Source: Enhydrobacter aerosaccus
Lineage (GTDB): Bacteria > Pseudomonadota > Alphaproteobacteria > Reyranellales > Reyranellaceae
DNA: 58,431 nt
Assembly (NCBI GenBank): GCA_903832005.1
Contig: CAIKZO010000096.1
Span: forward strand, 1 to 58,431
Direction of reading: 5' to 3'
The position numbers and the translations under genes were made by a program. The notes under the pieces were generated by a model. That model did not search any database. It was not told the origin of the DNA and saw only the letters and a list, made by a program, of their open reading frames with translations. Each line of letters begins with the position of its first letter. The stretch's first letter is position 1. Below are positions 19,500-27,902 of this stretch, one piece after another.

Positions 19500-20834
19500 G
19501 TGGCAACGCGCGTCGAGATCACCTCGCCCGCGCCACCTCTGTCGGCGACCGCCAGCCCGACCCTGCCGCCACGCGGCGGCGTACGTCTGCGCGCGCTGGT
19601 GCTGATTCGCTGGGGCGCCGTTGCGGGACAGGTCTTCACCGCGTCGGTCGTGCACTGGGGTCTGAACTTCACACTGCCGCTGCTGGCGGTGGGCGGCACG
19701 ATCGCTCTGTCCGCGCTGCTCAATCTTGCCGTCAGCCTCGGCCGGCCGGCCTCGGTACGCATCGATGACCGTGAGGCGACCTTCTTTCTGGCCTTCGACG
19801 TCGTGCAGCTCGCGGTGCTGCTCTATCTCACCGGCGGCCTCACCAATCCCTTTGCGCTCCTGATGCTGGCGCCGGTTGCGATCGGCGCCACGGTGCTCTC
19901 TCTCTTGAGCAACATCGCGCTCTCTCTGCTCACCATCATCAGCGTGGGCCTGCTCGGCCTTATGCATCAGCCGCTGCCGTGGCTGGGGCCTGCGCCGGAG
20001 TTTCCCGAGATCTATCTCGCCGGCGTGTGGGCCGGCCTCACCCTCACCACGTTGCTGATCACGCTCTATGGCTGGCGGCTGGCCGAGGAAGGCCGCCAGA
20101 TGAGCGATGCGCTGGGCGCGGCGCAGTCGGCGCTGTCGCAGGAGCAACGCATGTCCTCGCTCGGCGCGCTCGCCGCCGCCGCCGCGCACGAACTGGGCAC
20201 GCCGTTGTCGACCATCACCGTGGTGGCCAAAGAAATGCTGCGCGAGGTCGAAATCGACGATCCGCTGCGCGAGGACGTCGAGCTGTTGGCGGCCGAGTCC
20301 GACCGCTGCCGCAAGATCCTGGCGCGCCTTACCGTCGATCCGGTGGGCGACGTCTCCGATGCCTACACGCTGGTGCCGCTGCCGGCCCTGATCGAGGCGG
20401 CAGCGGGAAGTTATCGCCACCACGATATCACGGTCACCTTCGAGGCCGGGCCGATCACCGAGGGGGCGCCAAACACCGCGCCGATTCAGGTGCGCAGCCC
20501 GGAAATCATGCAGGGCATCGGAAACATCGTGCAGAATGCGATGTCGTTCGCCCGGCACGAGATCCATATCGCCACGCGCTGGACCACCGAGTGGTCGGAG
20601 GTCGAGGTTTCGGATGACGGTCCGGGCTTTTCCGAGGCTCTGCTCGATGAGCTTGGCACTCCCTTCATCTCGACCCGTCAGGGCGAAGAAGGCCATATGG
20701 GATTGGGCGTTTTCATCGCCAAGACGCTCCTGGAACGGACCGGCGCCACCGTGATTTTCGGCAATCGCCGCTCCGCCCAGGGTGGTGCCGCGGTAGCAGT
20801 GCGCTGGCCAAATCCCGTCTTCAAGGCTACATAG
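19500..20834 (+). CDS. regB: RegB/PrrB/ActS-type redox sensor histidine kinase
   Basis: A 444-residue membrane histidine kinase from a GTG start. Six hydrophobic segments fill residues 30-190. The quinone-sensing signature GGLTNPF sits at 112-118. The H box is AAAAAHELGTPLSTI with His230. Cys270 in ESDRCRKILARL occupies the place of the redox-active cysteine of Rhodobacter RegB. The N box region is GNIVQNAMSFA and G boxes are SDDGPGFS and HMGLGVFIAK. In the family it turns genes for respiration, photosynthesis, CO2 or N2 fixation on under reducing conditions. It is followed 23 bases later by the matching response regulator. Confidence 0.93.
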   Translation: MATRVEITSPAPPLSATASPTLPPRGGVRLRALVLIRWGAVAGQVFTASVVHWGLNFTLPLLAVGGTIALSALLNLAVSLGRPASVRIDDREATFFLAFDVVQLAVLLYLTGGLTNPFALLMLAPVAIGATVLSLLSNIALSLLTIISVGLLGLMHQPLPWLGPAPEFPEIYLAGVWAGLTLTTLLITLYGWRLAEEGRQMSDALGAAQSALSQEQRMSSLGALAAAAAHELGTPLSTITVVAKEMLREVEIDDPLREDVELLAAESDRCRKILARLTVDPVGDVSDAYTLVPLPALIEAAAGSYRHHDITVTFEAGPITEGAPNTAPIQVRSPEIMQGIGNIVQNAMSFARHEIHIATRWTTEWSEVEVSDDGPGFSEALLDELGTPFISTRQGEEGHMGLGVFIAKTLLERTGATVIFGNRRSAQGGAAVAVRWPNPVFKAT

Positions 20835-20857
20835 CGACCGATGTCGAAGGAGTCCCC

Positions 20858-21448
20858 ATGACCCAGGACACGAGTGTAAATCGTCCCGTCTCACCCGTGC
20901 TCGCGGGTACGACCGCCAATAAAGACCGCACGCTGCTGATCGCCGATGATGACGCGGCGTTCCGTAATCGAATCGCGCGTGCCCTGGAGCTGCGTGGCTT
21001 CATAGTGACTGCGGTTGGCTCGGTAGCCGAAGCGCTGGCCCAGACTGCCCGGCCGCCCGCCTTCGCCGTGCTTGATCTTCGCCTCGGCGACGGCAACGGG
21101 CTCGAACTGGTCCAGCCGCTGCGCCAGGCACGACCCGACATCCGCATCGTCGTGCTGACCGGCTACGGCAACATCGCGACCGCGGTGGCCGCCGTGAAGG
21201 AAGGCGCCGTCGATTATCTCGCCAAGCCCGCCGACGCCGATGCGATCGAGCAGGCGCTGAACGCGCACGGCCGCAAGCTGCCGCCGCCGCCCAGCAACCC
21301 GATGTCGGCCGATCGCGTGCGCTGGGAGCATATCCAGCGTGTCTTCGAGCAGTGCGACCGTAACGTCTCGGAGACGGCGCGCCGGCTCAACATGCATCGC
21401 CGCACCCTGCAGCGCATCCTGGGCAAGCACGCGCCCAAAGAACACTGA
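20858..21448 (+). CDS. regA: RegA/PrrA/ActR-type response regulator
   Basis: A 196-residue regulator. The receiver has DDD at residues 30-32, phospho-acceptor Asp73 in VLDLRLGDGNGLE, and Thr/Lys switch residues in VLTGYGNIATAV and YLAKPAD. A Pro-rich linker (LPPPPSNP) joins the Fis-type DNA-binding domain, whose VRWEHIQRVFEQC and NVSETARRLNMHRRTLQR segments are near-invariant in RegA proteins. AAGGAG at 20847-20852 decides the start. Paired with the kinase just upstream. It probably controls redox-responsive genes elsewhere; control of the adjoining liv genes is only suggested by position. Confidence 0.95.
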   Translation: MTQDTSVNRPVSPVLAGTTANKDRTLLIADDDAAFRNRIARALELRGFIVTAVGSVAEALAQTARPPAFAVLDLRLGDGNGLELVQPLRQARPDIRIVVLTGYGNIATAVAAVKEGAVDYLAKPADADAIEQALNAHGRKLPPPPSNPMSADRVRWEHIQRVFEQCDRNVSETARRLNMHRRTLQRILGKHAPKEH

Positions 21449-21473
21449 CCGCGCCTCTCTGCTGACGTTCCAA

Positions 21474-22331
21474 TTGATCCTGAACGCGCTGGCGCTGGGC
21501 ATGGCCTATGCGCTGGTGGCGCTTGGCTTCGTGTTGGCGTTGAACGCTTCGGGCGCCGTCAACTTCGCGCACGGCGGCCTCGTCGTGCTGGGCGGCGCGG
21601 CGGCAGTCCTTGCCGACACCTGGACGGGGCTACCCGGTCCGCTGCTTCTGCCGCTCGTTGCGGTGATGCTTGGGGCGGCCGGCATGATCGTGGCCCGGGT
21701 CGCGATCCTGCCGCTGCTGCAACGGCCGCCGGAAGCCACCTTCGTCGCCACGATCGCGCTGGCCGCGATCATCGAGCAGAGCCTGATGCTGACGATGGGC
21801 AGCGCGCCGCGCACTGCGCCATCGCTGGCTGGCAGTGGCGCACTTGAGATCGCGGGTGTCGCGGTCGGGCGCCAGCCGCTGGCTATCGTTCTTGTAAGCG
21901 CGCTGCTTGTCGCTGCCGTGTGGTTCGTCCTCGAGCGCACCCAGGTCGGTCGCCGCATGCGTGCCGTCGCCGCGGACCGTGCGATGGCGCGCGCGGTCGG
22001 CATCCCGGTCGCGCGCTATGTCCTGCTGTCGCTGGCGCTCGCGGGCGCCTTGGCGGGCGTCGCCGGCCAGCTGTTGGGTCACCAGTTCCTGATCGTGCCG
22101 ACCGGCGGGAGCGGCCACATGTTGCGCGCCTACATCGCCGTGGCGCTGGGCGGCTGGGGCAGCGTTCCCGGCGCGGTGCTGGGCGCGCTCGGCATTGGCC
22201 TGTTCGAGACCTTTGGCGCCGCGTGGCTGGGCGATGCCTGGGCGGAAGCCGCACTCTATATCGCGGTGCTGGTGGTGCTCAGCATGCGGCCGCAGGGTCT
22301 GTTCGGCGAGCCGGCGGGACGGCGAGCCTGA
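21474..22331 (+). CDS. Branched-chain amino acid-type ABC permease, LivH-like
   Basis: About 285 residues, all membrane segments. The opening LILNALALGMAYALVALGFVLAL, the NFAHGGLVVLGGAAAV block, GRRMRAVAADRAMARAVGI and the late GGWGSVPGAVLGALGIGLFE match LivH permeases of the hydrophobic amino acid transport family. No ATG precedes residue GMAYAL (21501), and no good ribosome-binding site is visible. I used TTG at 21474; CTG at 21462 is an alternative. It begins 26 bases behind the regA stop, on the same strand. A complete liv system would also need a periplasmic LivK, which is absent here. Confidence 0.82.
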   Translation: MILNALALGMAYALVALGFVLALNASGAVNFAHGGLVVLGGAAAVLADTWTGLPGPLLLPLVAVMLGAAGMIVARVAILPLLQRPPEATFVATIALAAIIEQSLMLTMGSAPRTAPSLAGSGALEIAGVAVGRQPLAIVLVSALLVAAVWFVLERTQVGRRMRAVAADRAMARAVGIPVARYVLLSLALAGALAGVAGQLLGHQFLIVPTGGSGHMLRAYIAVALGGWGSVPGAVLGALGIGLFETFGAAWLGDAWAEAALYIAVLVVLSMRPQGLFGEPAGRRA

Positions 22332-22333
22332 CG

Positions 22334-23767
22334 ATGAAGCTGCGCTGGTACTGGTTCGCGCTGCTCCTCCTGCCGCCGCTGCTCGCCCCGGCGCTGCCGC
22401 CCTTCGGGCAGCGCCTCGTGATCCTGGTCGGCGTCTATGGATTGCTGGGCATCGGCTACCAGCTCGTGTTCGGCCAGCTCGGTGCGCTCAACCTGGCGCA
22501 GGGCGCGCTGTTCGGCGTGGGTGCTTACGCGGCCGCCCTGGCAGCGCCGACGTTCGGTCCCTATGCCTTTGTCGTGGCGATGCTGGCCGCGGTCGTCGTG
22601 GCCGCGATCGCCGTCGTGCCGATCCTGCGCCTGCGCTCGCATTACTTCGCGCTGGCGACCTTCGCCCTGGCGGCCCTCGTCAATCTCGCGGCGTTGCATC
22701 TCGAAAGCCTTACCGGGGGCGCCAACGGTCTGGTTGGCTTTGCCGCCGCACTGCCGCGCGGCCTGCCGCTGCTGGCCTTCGTCTGGATCTGCCTCAACGG
22801 CGCGGTTCTCGCGCAACTCAAGTTCCTGACGCCGCGCCGCGCCGAGGCGGCGTTCCTCATTCGTGAAGCGCCGCTGGTCGCAGCGACCCTCGGCATCAAC
22901 GCCAACCGCTGGCGCTTCCGGGCCTTCGTCGTGGGCGGTGCGGTCGCGGGATTGGCAGGCGGCGTCTCGGCCGCGGTGAGTGGCGTCGTGTCGCCCGATG
23001 CCACGGGTTTCCCGATCATGTTGTTGTGCCTGTCGTCGGTGGTGCTGGGTGGCGCGCGCCATCCGGTGGGCGCCGTGCTGGGCGCCGCGATCGCGGTCTG
23101 TCTGCCGGAAGCCTTCCGTCAGCTCGATGGCGCCTGGCTGCTGGCCTACGCCGCGGCCACGCTCGCGGTGGTGTTGTGGGCGCCGCAGGGGCTGGCCGGC
23201 CTGATCGACGGTCCCGAGCCGCGGCCGTTGCCGCAGATGCCGGTGCGGCTGATGCCGTCGACCAACGGCAAGCGCATCGTGCTGCGTGGGGTGAAGAAGC
23301 ATTTCGGCGGTGTCGAGGCGCTGGCCGGCGTGTCGATGGAAGTCGGACGCGGCGAGATCGTGGGCCTGGTCGGGCCCAACGGCTCGGGCAAGACGACGGT
23401 GCTGAACGTCATCTCGGGTCTCGAACCCGCAGACGGCGGAACGATCGAGCTCGACGACAGGCACATCGAGCGCCTGTCCGCGCCGGTCATCGCTCATGCC
23501 GGAATCTCGCGCACCTTCCAGTCGCCGCTGCCGGGCGAGGGTCGCCTGTCTGGCGTGGCGCGCGCGGTCGGCAGCGGTGCGGCCTTCCTACTGTTCGACG
23601 AGCCGCTGGCCGGCGCCAACGCGCAGGAGCGCGCGGAGCTGGTGATGCTGCTCGAGCGGTTGAGGGTCGCGGGTTACGGTGTGCTGATCGTCGACCATGA
23701 CATGGCGCTGCTGTCGAAGATCTGTGACCGCCTCGTCTCGCTCGATCGCGGCCGGGTCGTCGGATGA
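22334..23767 (+). CDS. LivM-LivG fusion: ABC permease joined to a shortened ATPase
   Basis: 477 residues. Residues 1-292 are a LivM-type permease (YGLLGIGYQLVFGQLGALNLAQG; later GGVSAAVSGVVSPDATGF and LGGARHPVGAVLGAA). Residues 312-477 are a LivG-type ATPase with Walker A GPNGSGKTT (347-355), Q-loop RTFQ (393-396), Walker B FLLFDEP with Glu423 and switch His455 in VDHDM. The helical subdomain of about 70 residues that should separate Q-loop and LSGGQ is missing. Only LPGEGR (399-404) remains in place of the signature. The frame is clean. Start is the ATG at 22334, two bases after the LivH stop. Fusion of the permease to its ATPase may compensate for the lost contact domain, but activity is uncertain. 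Confidence 0.8.
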   Translation: MKLRWYWFALLLLPPLLAPALPPFGQRLVILVGVYGLLGIGYQLVFGQLGALNLAQGALFGVGAYAAALAAPTFGPYAFVVAMLAAVVVAAIAVVPILRLRSHYFALATFALAALVNLAALHLESLTGGANGLVGFAAALPRGLPLLAFVWICLNGAVLAQLKFLTPRRAEAAFLIREAPLVAATLGINANRWRFRAFVVGGAVAGLAGGVSAAVSGVVSPDATGFPIMLLCLSSVVLGGARHPVGAVLGAAIAVCLPEAFRQLDGAWLLAYAAATLAVVLWAPQGLAGLIDGPEPRPLPQMPVRLMPSTNGKRIVLRGVKKHFGGVEALAGVSMEVGRGEIVGLVGPNGSGKTTVLNVISGLEPADGGTIELDDRHIERLSAPVIAHAGISRTFQSPLPGEGRLSGVARAVGSGAAFLLFDEPLAGANAQERAELVMLLERLRVAGYGVLIVDHDMALLSKICDRLVSLDRGRVVG

Positions 23768-24291
23768 GCGCGCCGGTACTCTCCTTCGATGGGTTGTCGG
23801 TTGCAGCGGGCGAGATCGTGGCACTGCCCGGCGACGACAGCATCGCAAAGACCGCGATCCTCGAAACGATCATGGGCTTTCGTTCGGGCAAGGTCGTGCT
23901 GTTCGGACAGGACGTCTCGGCGCTTTCCGTCGAGCGGCGGGTGCGCCGCGGGGTGGGCTACGTGCCGGCCGGACGGCGCGTCTTCGCCGGCCTGACGGTG
24001 CGCGAGAACATCGAGGCCGCGTCTTCCTTGTCGACAGCGCGCCGGCGTCAGCGCCTCGCCCAGATGTTCGACCTGTTTCCCATGCTGGGTGAGCGGCCCG
24101 ACGCGCGGGCGTGGCTGTTGTCCGGCGGCCAGCAGCAGATGCTGGCACTGGCGCGCGCCATGGTCGACAGCCCCCGCCTGTTACTGCTCGATCAGCCTAC
24201 CCTCGGTCTTGCGACTTCCGTCGTGGACGATCTCCGCCAGCGCTTTGCCGCGCTGGCTGGGGACGGCGTAGCGATCGTGATCGCCGATTAG
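23764..24291 (+). CDS. LivF-like ABC ATPase, degenerate and truncated
   Basis: 175 residues against about 235 for LivF. The A-loop segment between LSFDGLSV and GEIVAL is missing. Walker A reads GDDSIAKT (23-30) with Ala for the invariant Gly before Lys. YVPAGRRVF has Ala where LivF has Glu. The signature LSGGQQQ (119-125) is perfect. Walker B is LLLLDQP with Gln144 for the catalytic Glu. The protein stops at IVIAD, so the switch loop and C-terminus are absent, and the next gene starts ten bases later on the other strand. Four-base overlap (ATGA) with the LivM-LivG gene. It may be a decaying gene or a non-catalytic partner. Confidence 0.75.
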   Translation: MSAPVLSFDGLSVAAGEIVALPGDDSIAKTAILETIMGFRSGKVVLFGQDVSALSVERRVRRGVGYVPAGRRVFAGLTVRENIEAASSLSTARRRQRLAQMFDLFPMLGERPDARAWLLSGGQQQMLALARAMVDSPRLLLLDQPTLGLATSVVDDLRQRFAALAGDGVAIVIAD

Positions 24292-24304
24292 TGCTTTGGC
24301 ACTA
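24289..24304. terminator. Small inverted repeat holding both convergent stop codons
   Basis: TAGTGC, loop TTTG, GCACTA: a perfect 6-base inverted repeat between livF-like and dpgC-like genes. The left arm begins with the TAG stop of the former and the right arm ends with the TAG stop (complement) of the latter. It has no T tract, so a terminator role is only possible. Confidence 0.35.
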
Positions 24305-25627
24305 GGCCTTCTTGTTCTGGGCGTTCCAGTAATGCTCGAGATTGGCGATCAGCGCCGGGCTGAAGTGGCAGTAGGCCTGCTCGCGGGCATAGAGCGCGGC
24401 GTAGCGGCGGAACGTATCGAGCGGCTCGACGGAGAAACGCAGCGCGCGGCGGTTGCCGATCGCGCCCACCGCGCCTGAGCCCGTGATGCGCTCGGCCACG
24501 CGGTCGATTGTGGTCTCGATCTCTTCGGGTGGTACGACCGCGTCGCAGATCAGGCGGCCTTCCTCCGAATCGCACTCGAAGCGGCGCTCGTACATGATCG
24601 CCTGGCGCGCCAGCCGATCGCCGACGAAACGCGCGAGCCGCAGGTTCGCCATCGCCGGGATGATGCCTTCCTTACGCGCCGGCAGGGTCATGTAGGCGTC
24701 GCGCGCGGCGATGTTGAAATCGGTTGCGAGCAGGATCTGGCAGCCGCCACCGATCGCAAAGGTCTCGACAGCGGAGATCCAGATCTTCTCGATCGAATCG
24801 CCGGACACTTCGTCTGGCGGGACATTGGTGCGGGCGAGGCCGCGCGTCATCTTGTTCACAAAGCCCAGGTCGCGCACCAGGAACCACATGAACGGGATGC
24901 GGCCGTAGTAGAGATGCGTGAGGTTGATGCCGGCGTTGAAGACGCGGCGGCCGGCGTACTTTCCTTCGGGCACCACATCGCCGCGCAGTACTGCAACCTT
25001 GCTCTGCGGGTCGAGGATGCAGACGTCGGCGCCGATCTCGGTGGCGATCTGCGTCGAGGCGTCCTCGGAATTGAGAAAGCGGGGATTGGCGAGCAGCAGG
25101 ACCGCCGCCTTGCCGCGGCGTTCGACCTTGGCCGCACCCAGATCAAGGCGGCCGTCGCGCAGGAATTTGGCCAGCGCCTCGGCTGACTCCTCGCGCGGCA
25201 GCAGCATGGCGTGGCAGAGATGCATCCCTGCCTCGGGATCGGCCAGCAGCTGGTTGCAGAGGATGCCCTGGTCGATCTCCCAGCCGTCCTTCTCCGACTG
25301 GCGCAGTTGAGCTTCGGCGGCGACCTCGGCGCGGCTCGGCACGAGACCGGGCACCAGCTCGGCCGCGTCGTAGACGAGCTTCTCGATGCGCACGAACTTC
25401 CGGCGGTTGTCGGTCAGCCGGTCGTAGAGGGTACGGGCATGCTTGCGCAGGAAAACGAAGCGGGCATCGCGGCTTGCCTGTTGGATGATGTCGGCGATGT
25501 CCTGGGCTGCAGGGTCGCGCTGGGCCTTGGGCGGCAGGCGGCGCAATCGCGCGGCGGCCTGTTGCCAATAGGCGGAAAAGGCGGCCGCGTCGGAAGCGAA
25601 ATCGCCCATCGCTACGACCGAATCCAT
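24302..25627 (-). CDS. DpgC-like crotonase-fold dioxygenase
   Basis: A 441-residue crotonase-superfamily protein closely resembling DpgC, the cofactor-independent 3,5-dihydroxyphenylacetyl-CoA dioxygenase of glycopeptide antibiotic pathways. The N-terminal 200 residues are the helical extension of that family. Then come GRRVFNAGINLTHLYYG, LGFVNKMTRGL, ETFAIGGGCQILLATDFN (oxyanion region) and LPARKEGIIPAMANLRL, all family landmarks. No DpgA, DpgB or DpgD genes are near, so the substrate is probably a different arylacetyl- or acyl-CoA. A simple hydratase role is the alternative. Start at 25627 (ATG) or at the second Met at 25609. Confidence 0.75.
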   Translation of the reverse strand: MDSVVAMGDFASDAAAFSAYWQQAAARLRRLPPKAQRDPAAQDIADIIQQASRDARFVFLRKHARTLYDRLTDNRRKFVRIEKLVYDAAELVPGLVPSRAEVAAEAQLRQSEKDGWEIDQGILCNQLLADPEAGMHLCHAMLLPREESAEALAKFLRDGRLDLGAAKVERRGKAAVLLLANPRFLNSEDASTQIATEIGADVCILDPQSKVAVLRGDVVPEGKYAGRRVFNAGINLTHLYYGRIPFMWFLVRDLGFVNKMTRGLARTNVPPDEVSGDSIEKIWISAVETFAIGGGCQILLATDFNIAARDAYMTLPARKEGIIPAMANLRLARFVGDRLARQAIMYERRFECDSEEGRLICDAVVPPEEIETTIDRVAERITGSGAVGAIGNRRALRFSVEPLDTFRRYAALYAREQAYCHFSPALIANLEHYWNAQNKKA

Positions 25628-25657
25628 GGTGACGCCGCTTCCTGCCTGAAAGATTAT

Positions 25658-25732
<75 letters not shown>

Positions 25733-25788
25733 ACGCCCACATTCTAGCCTGCGGTTGCGCCGTGGGTCCAATCGTGTATCTCAGGCGC

Positions 25789-26937
25789 ATGCTGGATGAA
25801 TTCCTGACGCCGGTGGAAACGGCGGTCGTCGTGCGGGCAAAAGCCTTCGCCGAGGAACATGTCGCCCCCAACGCCGCGCGCTGGGAATGGGAACGGCACT
25901 ACCCGCTGGAGACCATCAAGGCCGCTTGCGCCGCCGGGCTCAACCGGATCGAACTCGCCAAGGCGCACGGTGGCATGGGCCTGTCCTTCTCCTGCAAGCT
26001 GCGCGCCTTCGAAGAGATCGCCCGGCACGATTTCGCCTTCGCGTTCGCGCTGATCAACCACCACAACGCCTGCGCGCGCTTCGCCCGCGACGGCGCGCCC
26101 GCGCATGTGGCGCGTCTGCTGCCGCGCATGCTGACCGGTGAGGTGATTGGCTGTGCGGGCCTGAGCGAGCCCAATGTCGGCAGCGACTTCGGCGGGCTCG
26201 AGATGACCGCGGTGAAGGTCGAGGGCGGCTGGAAGCTGAACGGCGCCAAGGCCTGGATCACCAACGCCGCCGTCGCGGGTCTCTCGATCGCCTACGCGCA
26301 AACCGACAAGGCGCTGGGCTATCGCGGCATCGCTTGCTTTGCCATCGAAGCCGAGCGGCCAGGCTTCCACCGTGAAAAGCCGTTCGAGCTGCACGGCGGC
26401 CATGCGATCGGCGTTGGTGGCTTCCGGTTGGTCGACTACATCGCGCCCGACGAAGCGCTGTTGAAGCCGCCGGGCGAAGGCTTCAAGGCCGCCCTCGCCG
26501 GCATCAACGGCGCGCGCGCCTACGTGGCCGGCATGTGCTGCGGCATGCTGCAGGCCAGCCTCGAGGCGGCGGTGCGCTACACGCAGCAGCGCCAGAGCTT
26601 CGGCCAGCCAGTGATCGAGCACCAGGGCATGCGCTGGAAGCTGGCCGATGCCGCGACCGATCTCGAGGCGGCGCGGCTGCTGACCTATCGCGCGGCGCGC
26701 CTGATCGATACCGGCGGCGATGCCGTAATGCCCGCGGCCTACGCCAAGAAATTCGCGACCGACATGGCCCTGCAGCGTATCGCCGACTGCATCCAGGCGA
26801 TGGGCGCCAACGGCTTGCGGGCGGACTATCCGCTGTCGCGCCATCTCGCGGGCGCCAAGATCGCGGCCTACACCGACGGCTCGATCGAGATGATGAACGA
26901 GCGCATCGGCGCCGGCCTCGCCAAGGCCTTCGGATGA
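25789..26937 (+). CDS. Acyl-CoA dehydrogenase family protein
   Basis: A 382-residue FAD enzyme of the acyl-CoA dehydrogenase family. FAD and substrate segments visible are IGCAGLSEPNVGSDFGGLEM near residue 120, NGAKAWITNA near 155, and the QRQSFGQPVIEHQGMRWKLAD helix near 265. The place of the usual YEGT catalytic Glu reads YTDGSIEMMNERIG near residue 363, so Asp may be the base. The ATG at 25789 is preferred; the frame stays open through the tRNA region upstream. It overlaps the next gene by four bases (ATGA), so the two products probably act in one catabolic pathway. Confidence 0.85.
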   Translation: MLDEFLTPVETAVVVRAKAFAEEHVAPNAARWEWERHYPLETIKAACAAGLNRIELAKAHGGMGLSFSCKLRAFEEIARHDFAFAFALINHHNACARFARDGAPAHVARLLPRMLTGEVIGCAGLSEPNVGSDFGGLEMTAVKVEGGWKLNGAKAWITNAAVAGLSIAYAQTDKALGYRGIACFAIEAERPGFHREKPFELHGGHAIGVGGFRLVDYIAPDEALLKPPGEGFKAALAGINGARAYVAGMCCGMLQASLEAAVRYTQQRQSFGQPVIEHQGMRWKLADAATDLEAARLLTYRAARLIDTGGDAVMPAAYAKKFATDMALQRIADCIQAMGANGLRADYPLSRHLAGAKIAAYTDGSIEMMNERIGAGLAKAFG

Positions 26938-27902
26938 TCCTGTCGACGGTCGAGATGCACACCGGCGGCGAGCCGACGCGCATCATTGTCGACGGCTGGC
27001 CGAAGCTCAGCGCGCCGACGTTGCTGGGTAAGCGGCGCGAGTGCCTGGAGAAGCACGATCATCTACGGCGTGGCCTGATGCTGGAGCCGCGTGGGCACGA
27101 CGGCATGTACGGCGCGCTGCTGGTTGAGCCCGATCATCCCGAGGCCGATCTCGCCGTGCTGTTCATGCACAACGAGGGCTACTCGACCATGTGCGGCCAC
27201 GCGACGATCGCCTTGGCGCGCTGGGCGGTCGAGAGCGGCCGCGTGAAAGGCCCGACCGTACGCCTGCAATGCCCGTGTGGGCTGGTGGTGGCCAACGTCG
27301 ACGACAGGGGCTGGGTCCGCTTCGAGAGTGTGCCGTCCTTCGTCTATGCGCTGGACCGCATCGCGCCGACCACGACCTGGGGGCCGGTGACGGTCGACAT
27401 CGCCTACGGCGGCGCCTTCTACGCCTTCCTGTCCGCCGATTCGATCGGCCTCGATCTCAAGACCTCGCCGATGCGCGCCATTGTCGATGCCGGTGAGGAG
27501 ATCGCGCGCGCCGTCGCCAAGGTCGTTCCGATCGAGCATCCGTCAGAGCCCGATCTCGCGTTCCTTTACGGCACTATCCTGACTGACGGTGCGGTCTCAC
27601 CCAGCCGCAACGTCTGCATCTTCGCAGGCCGTCAAATCGATCGCAGCCCGACCGGCAGCGGCGTGTCGGCGCGCATGGCGCTGCAAGTTGCGCGTCGGCA
27701 GGCCAAGCTCGGGCATGAGAGCCGCTTCGAGAGCTGCACCGGCTCGATCTTCACCGGCACGGCGCTGCGCGAAGGCCCGGCCGTGGGCCCGCGCAAATCG
27801 GTGATCGTCGAGGTGGGCGGCATCGCCCATATCACCGGCGAAGCGAAGTTCCGCTTCGACGCCGACGATCCTTTGCGCGAAGGCTTTACGCTCTCGCTCT
27901 AG
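26934..27902 (+). CDS. Proline racemase-superfamily protein, probable trans-3-hydroxy-L-proline dehydratase
   Basis: A 322-residue protein with the family start TVEMHTGGEPTRIIV and active-site segment STMCGHATIALARW containing Cys87. The second active-site position, Cys in proline racemase and 4-hydroxyproline epimerase (DRSPCGTG), is Thr240 here (DRSPTGSG). In the family, Cys plus Thr marks trans-3-hydroxy-L-proline dehydratase, which makes pyrroline-2-carboxylate. The specific reaction is therefore inferred from that pair. A pyrroline-2-carboxylate reductase gene is not seen in the window. It is translationally coupled to the acyl-CoA dehydrogenase. Confidence 0.8.
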   Translation: MILSTVEMHTGGEPTRIIVDGWPKLSAPTLLGKRRECLEKHDHLRRGLMLEPRGHDGMYGALLVEPDHPEADLAVLFMHNEGYSTMCGHATIALARWAVESGRVKGPTVRLQCPCGLVVANVDDRGWVRFESVPSFVYALDRIAPTTTWGPVTVDIAYGGAFYAFLSADSIGLDLKTSPMRAIVDAGEEIARAVAKVVPIEHPSEPDLAFLYGTILTDGAVSPSRNVCIFAGRQIDRSPTGSGVSARMALQVARRQAKLGHESRFESCTGSIFTGTALREGPAVGPRKSVIVEVGGIAHITGEAKFRFDADDPLREGFTLSL

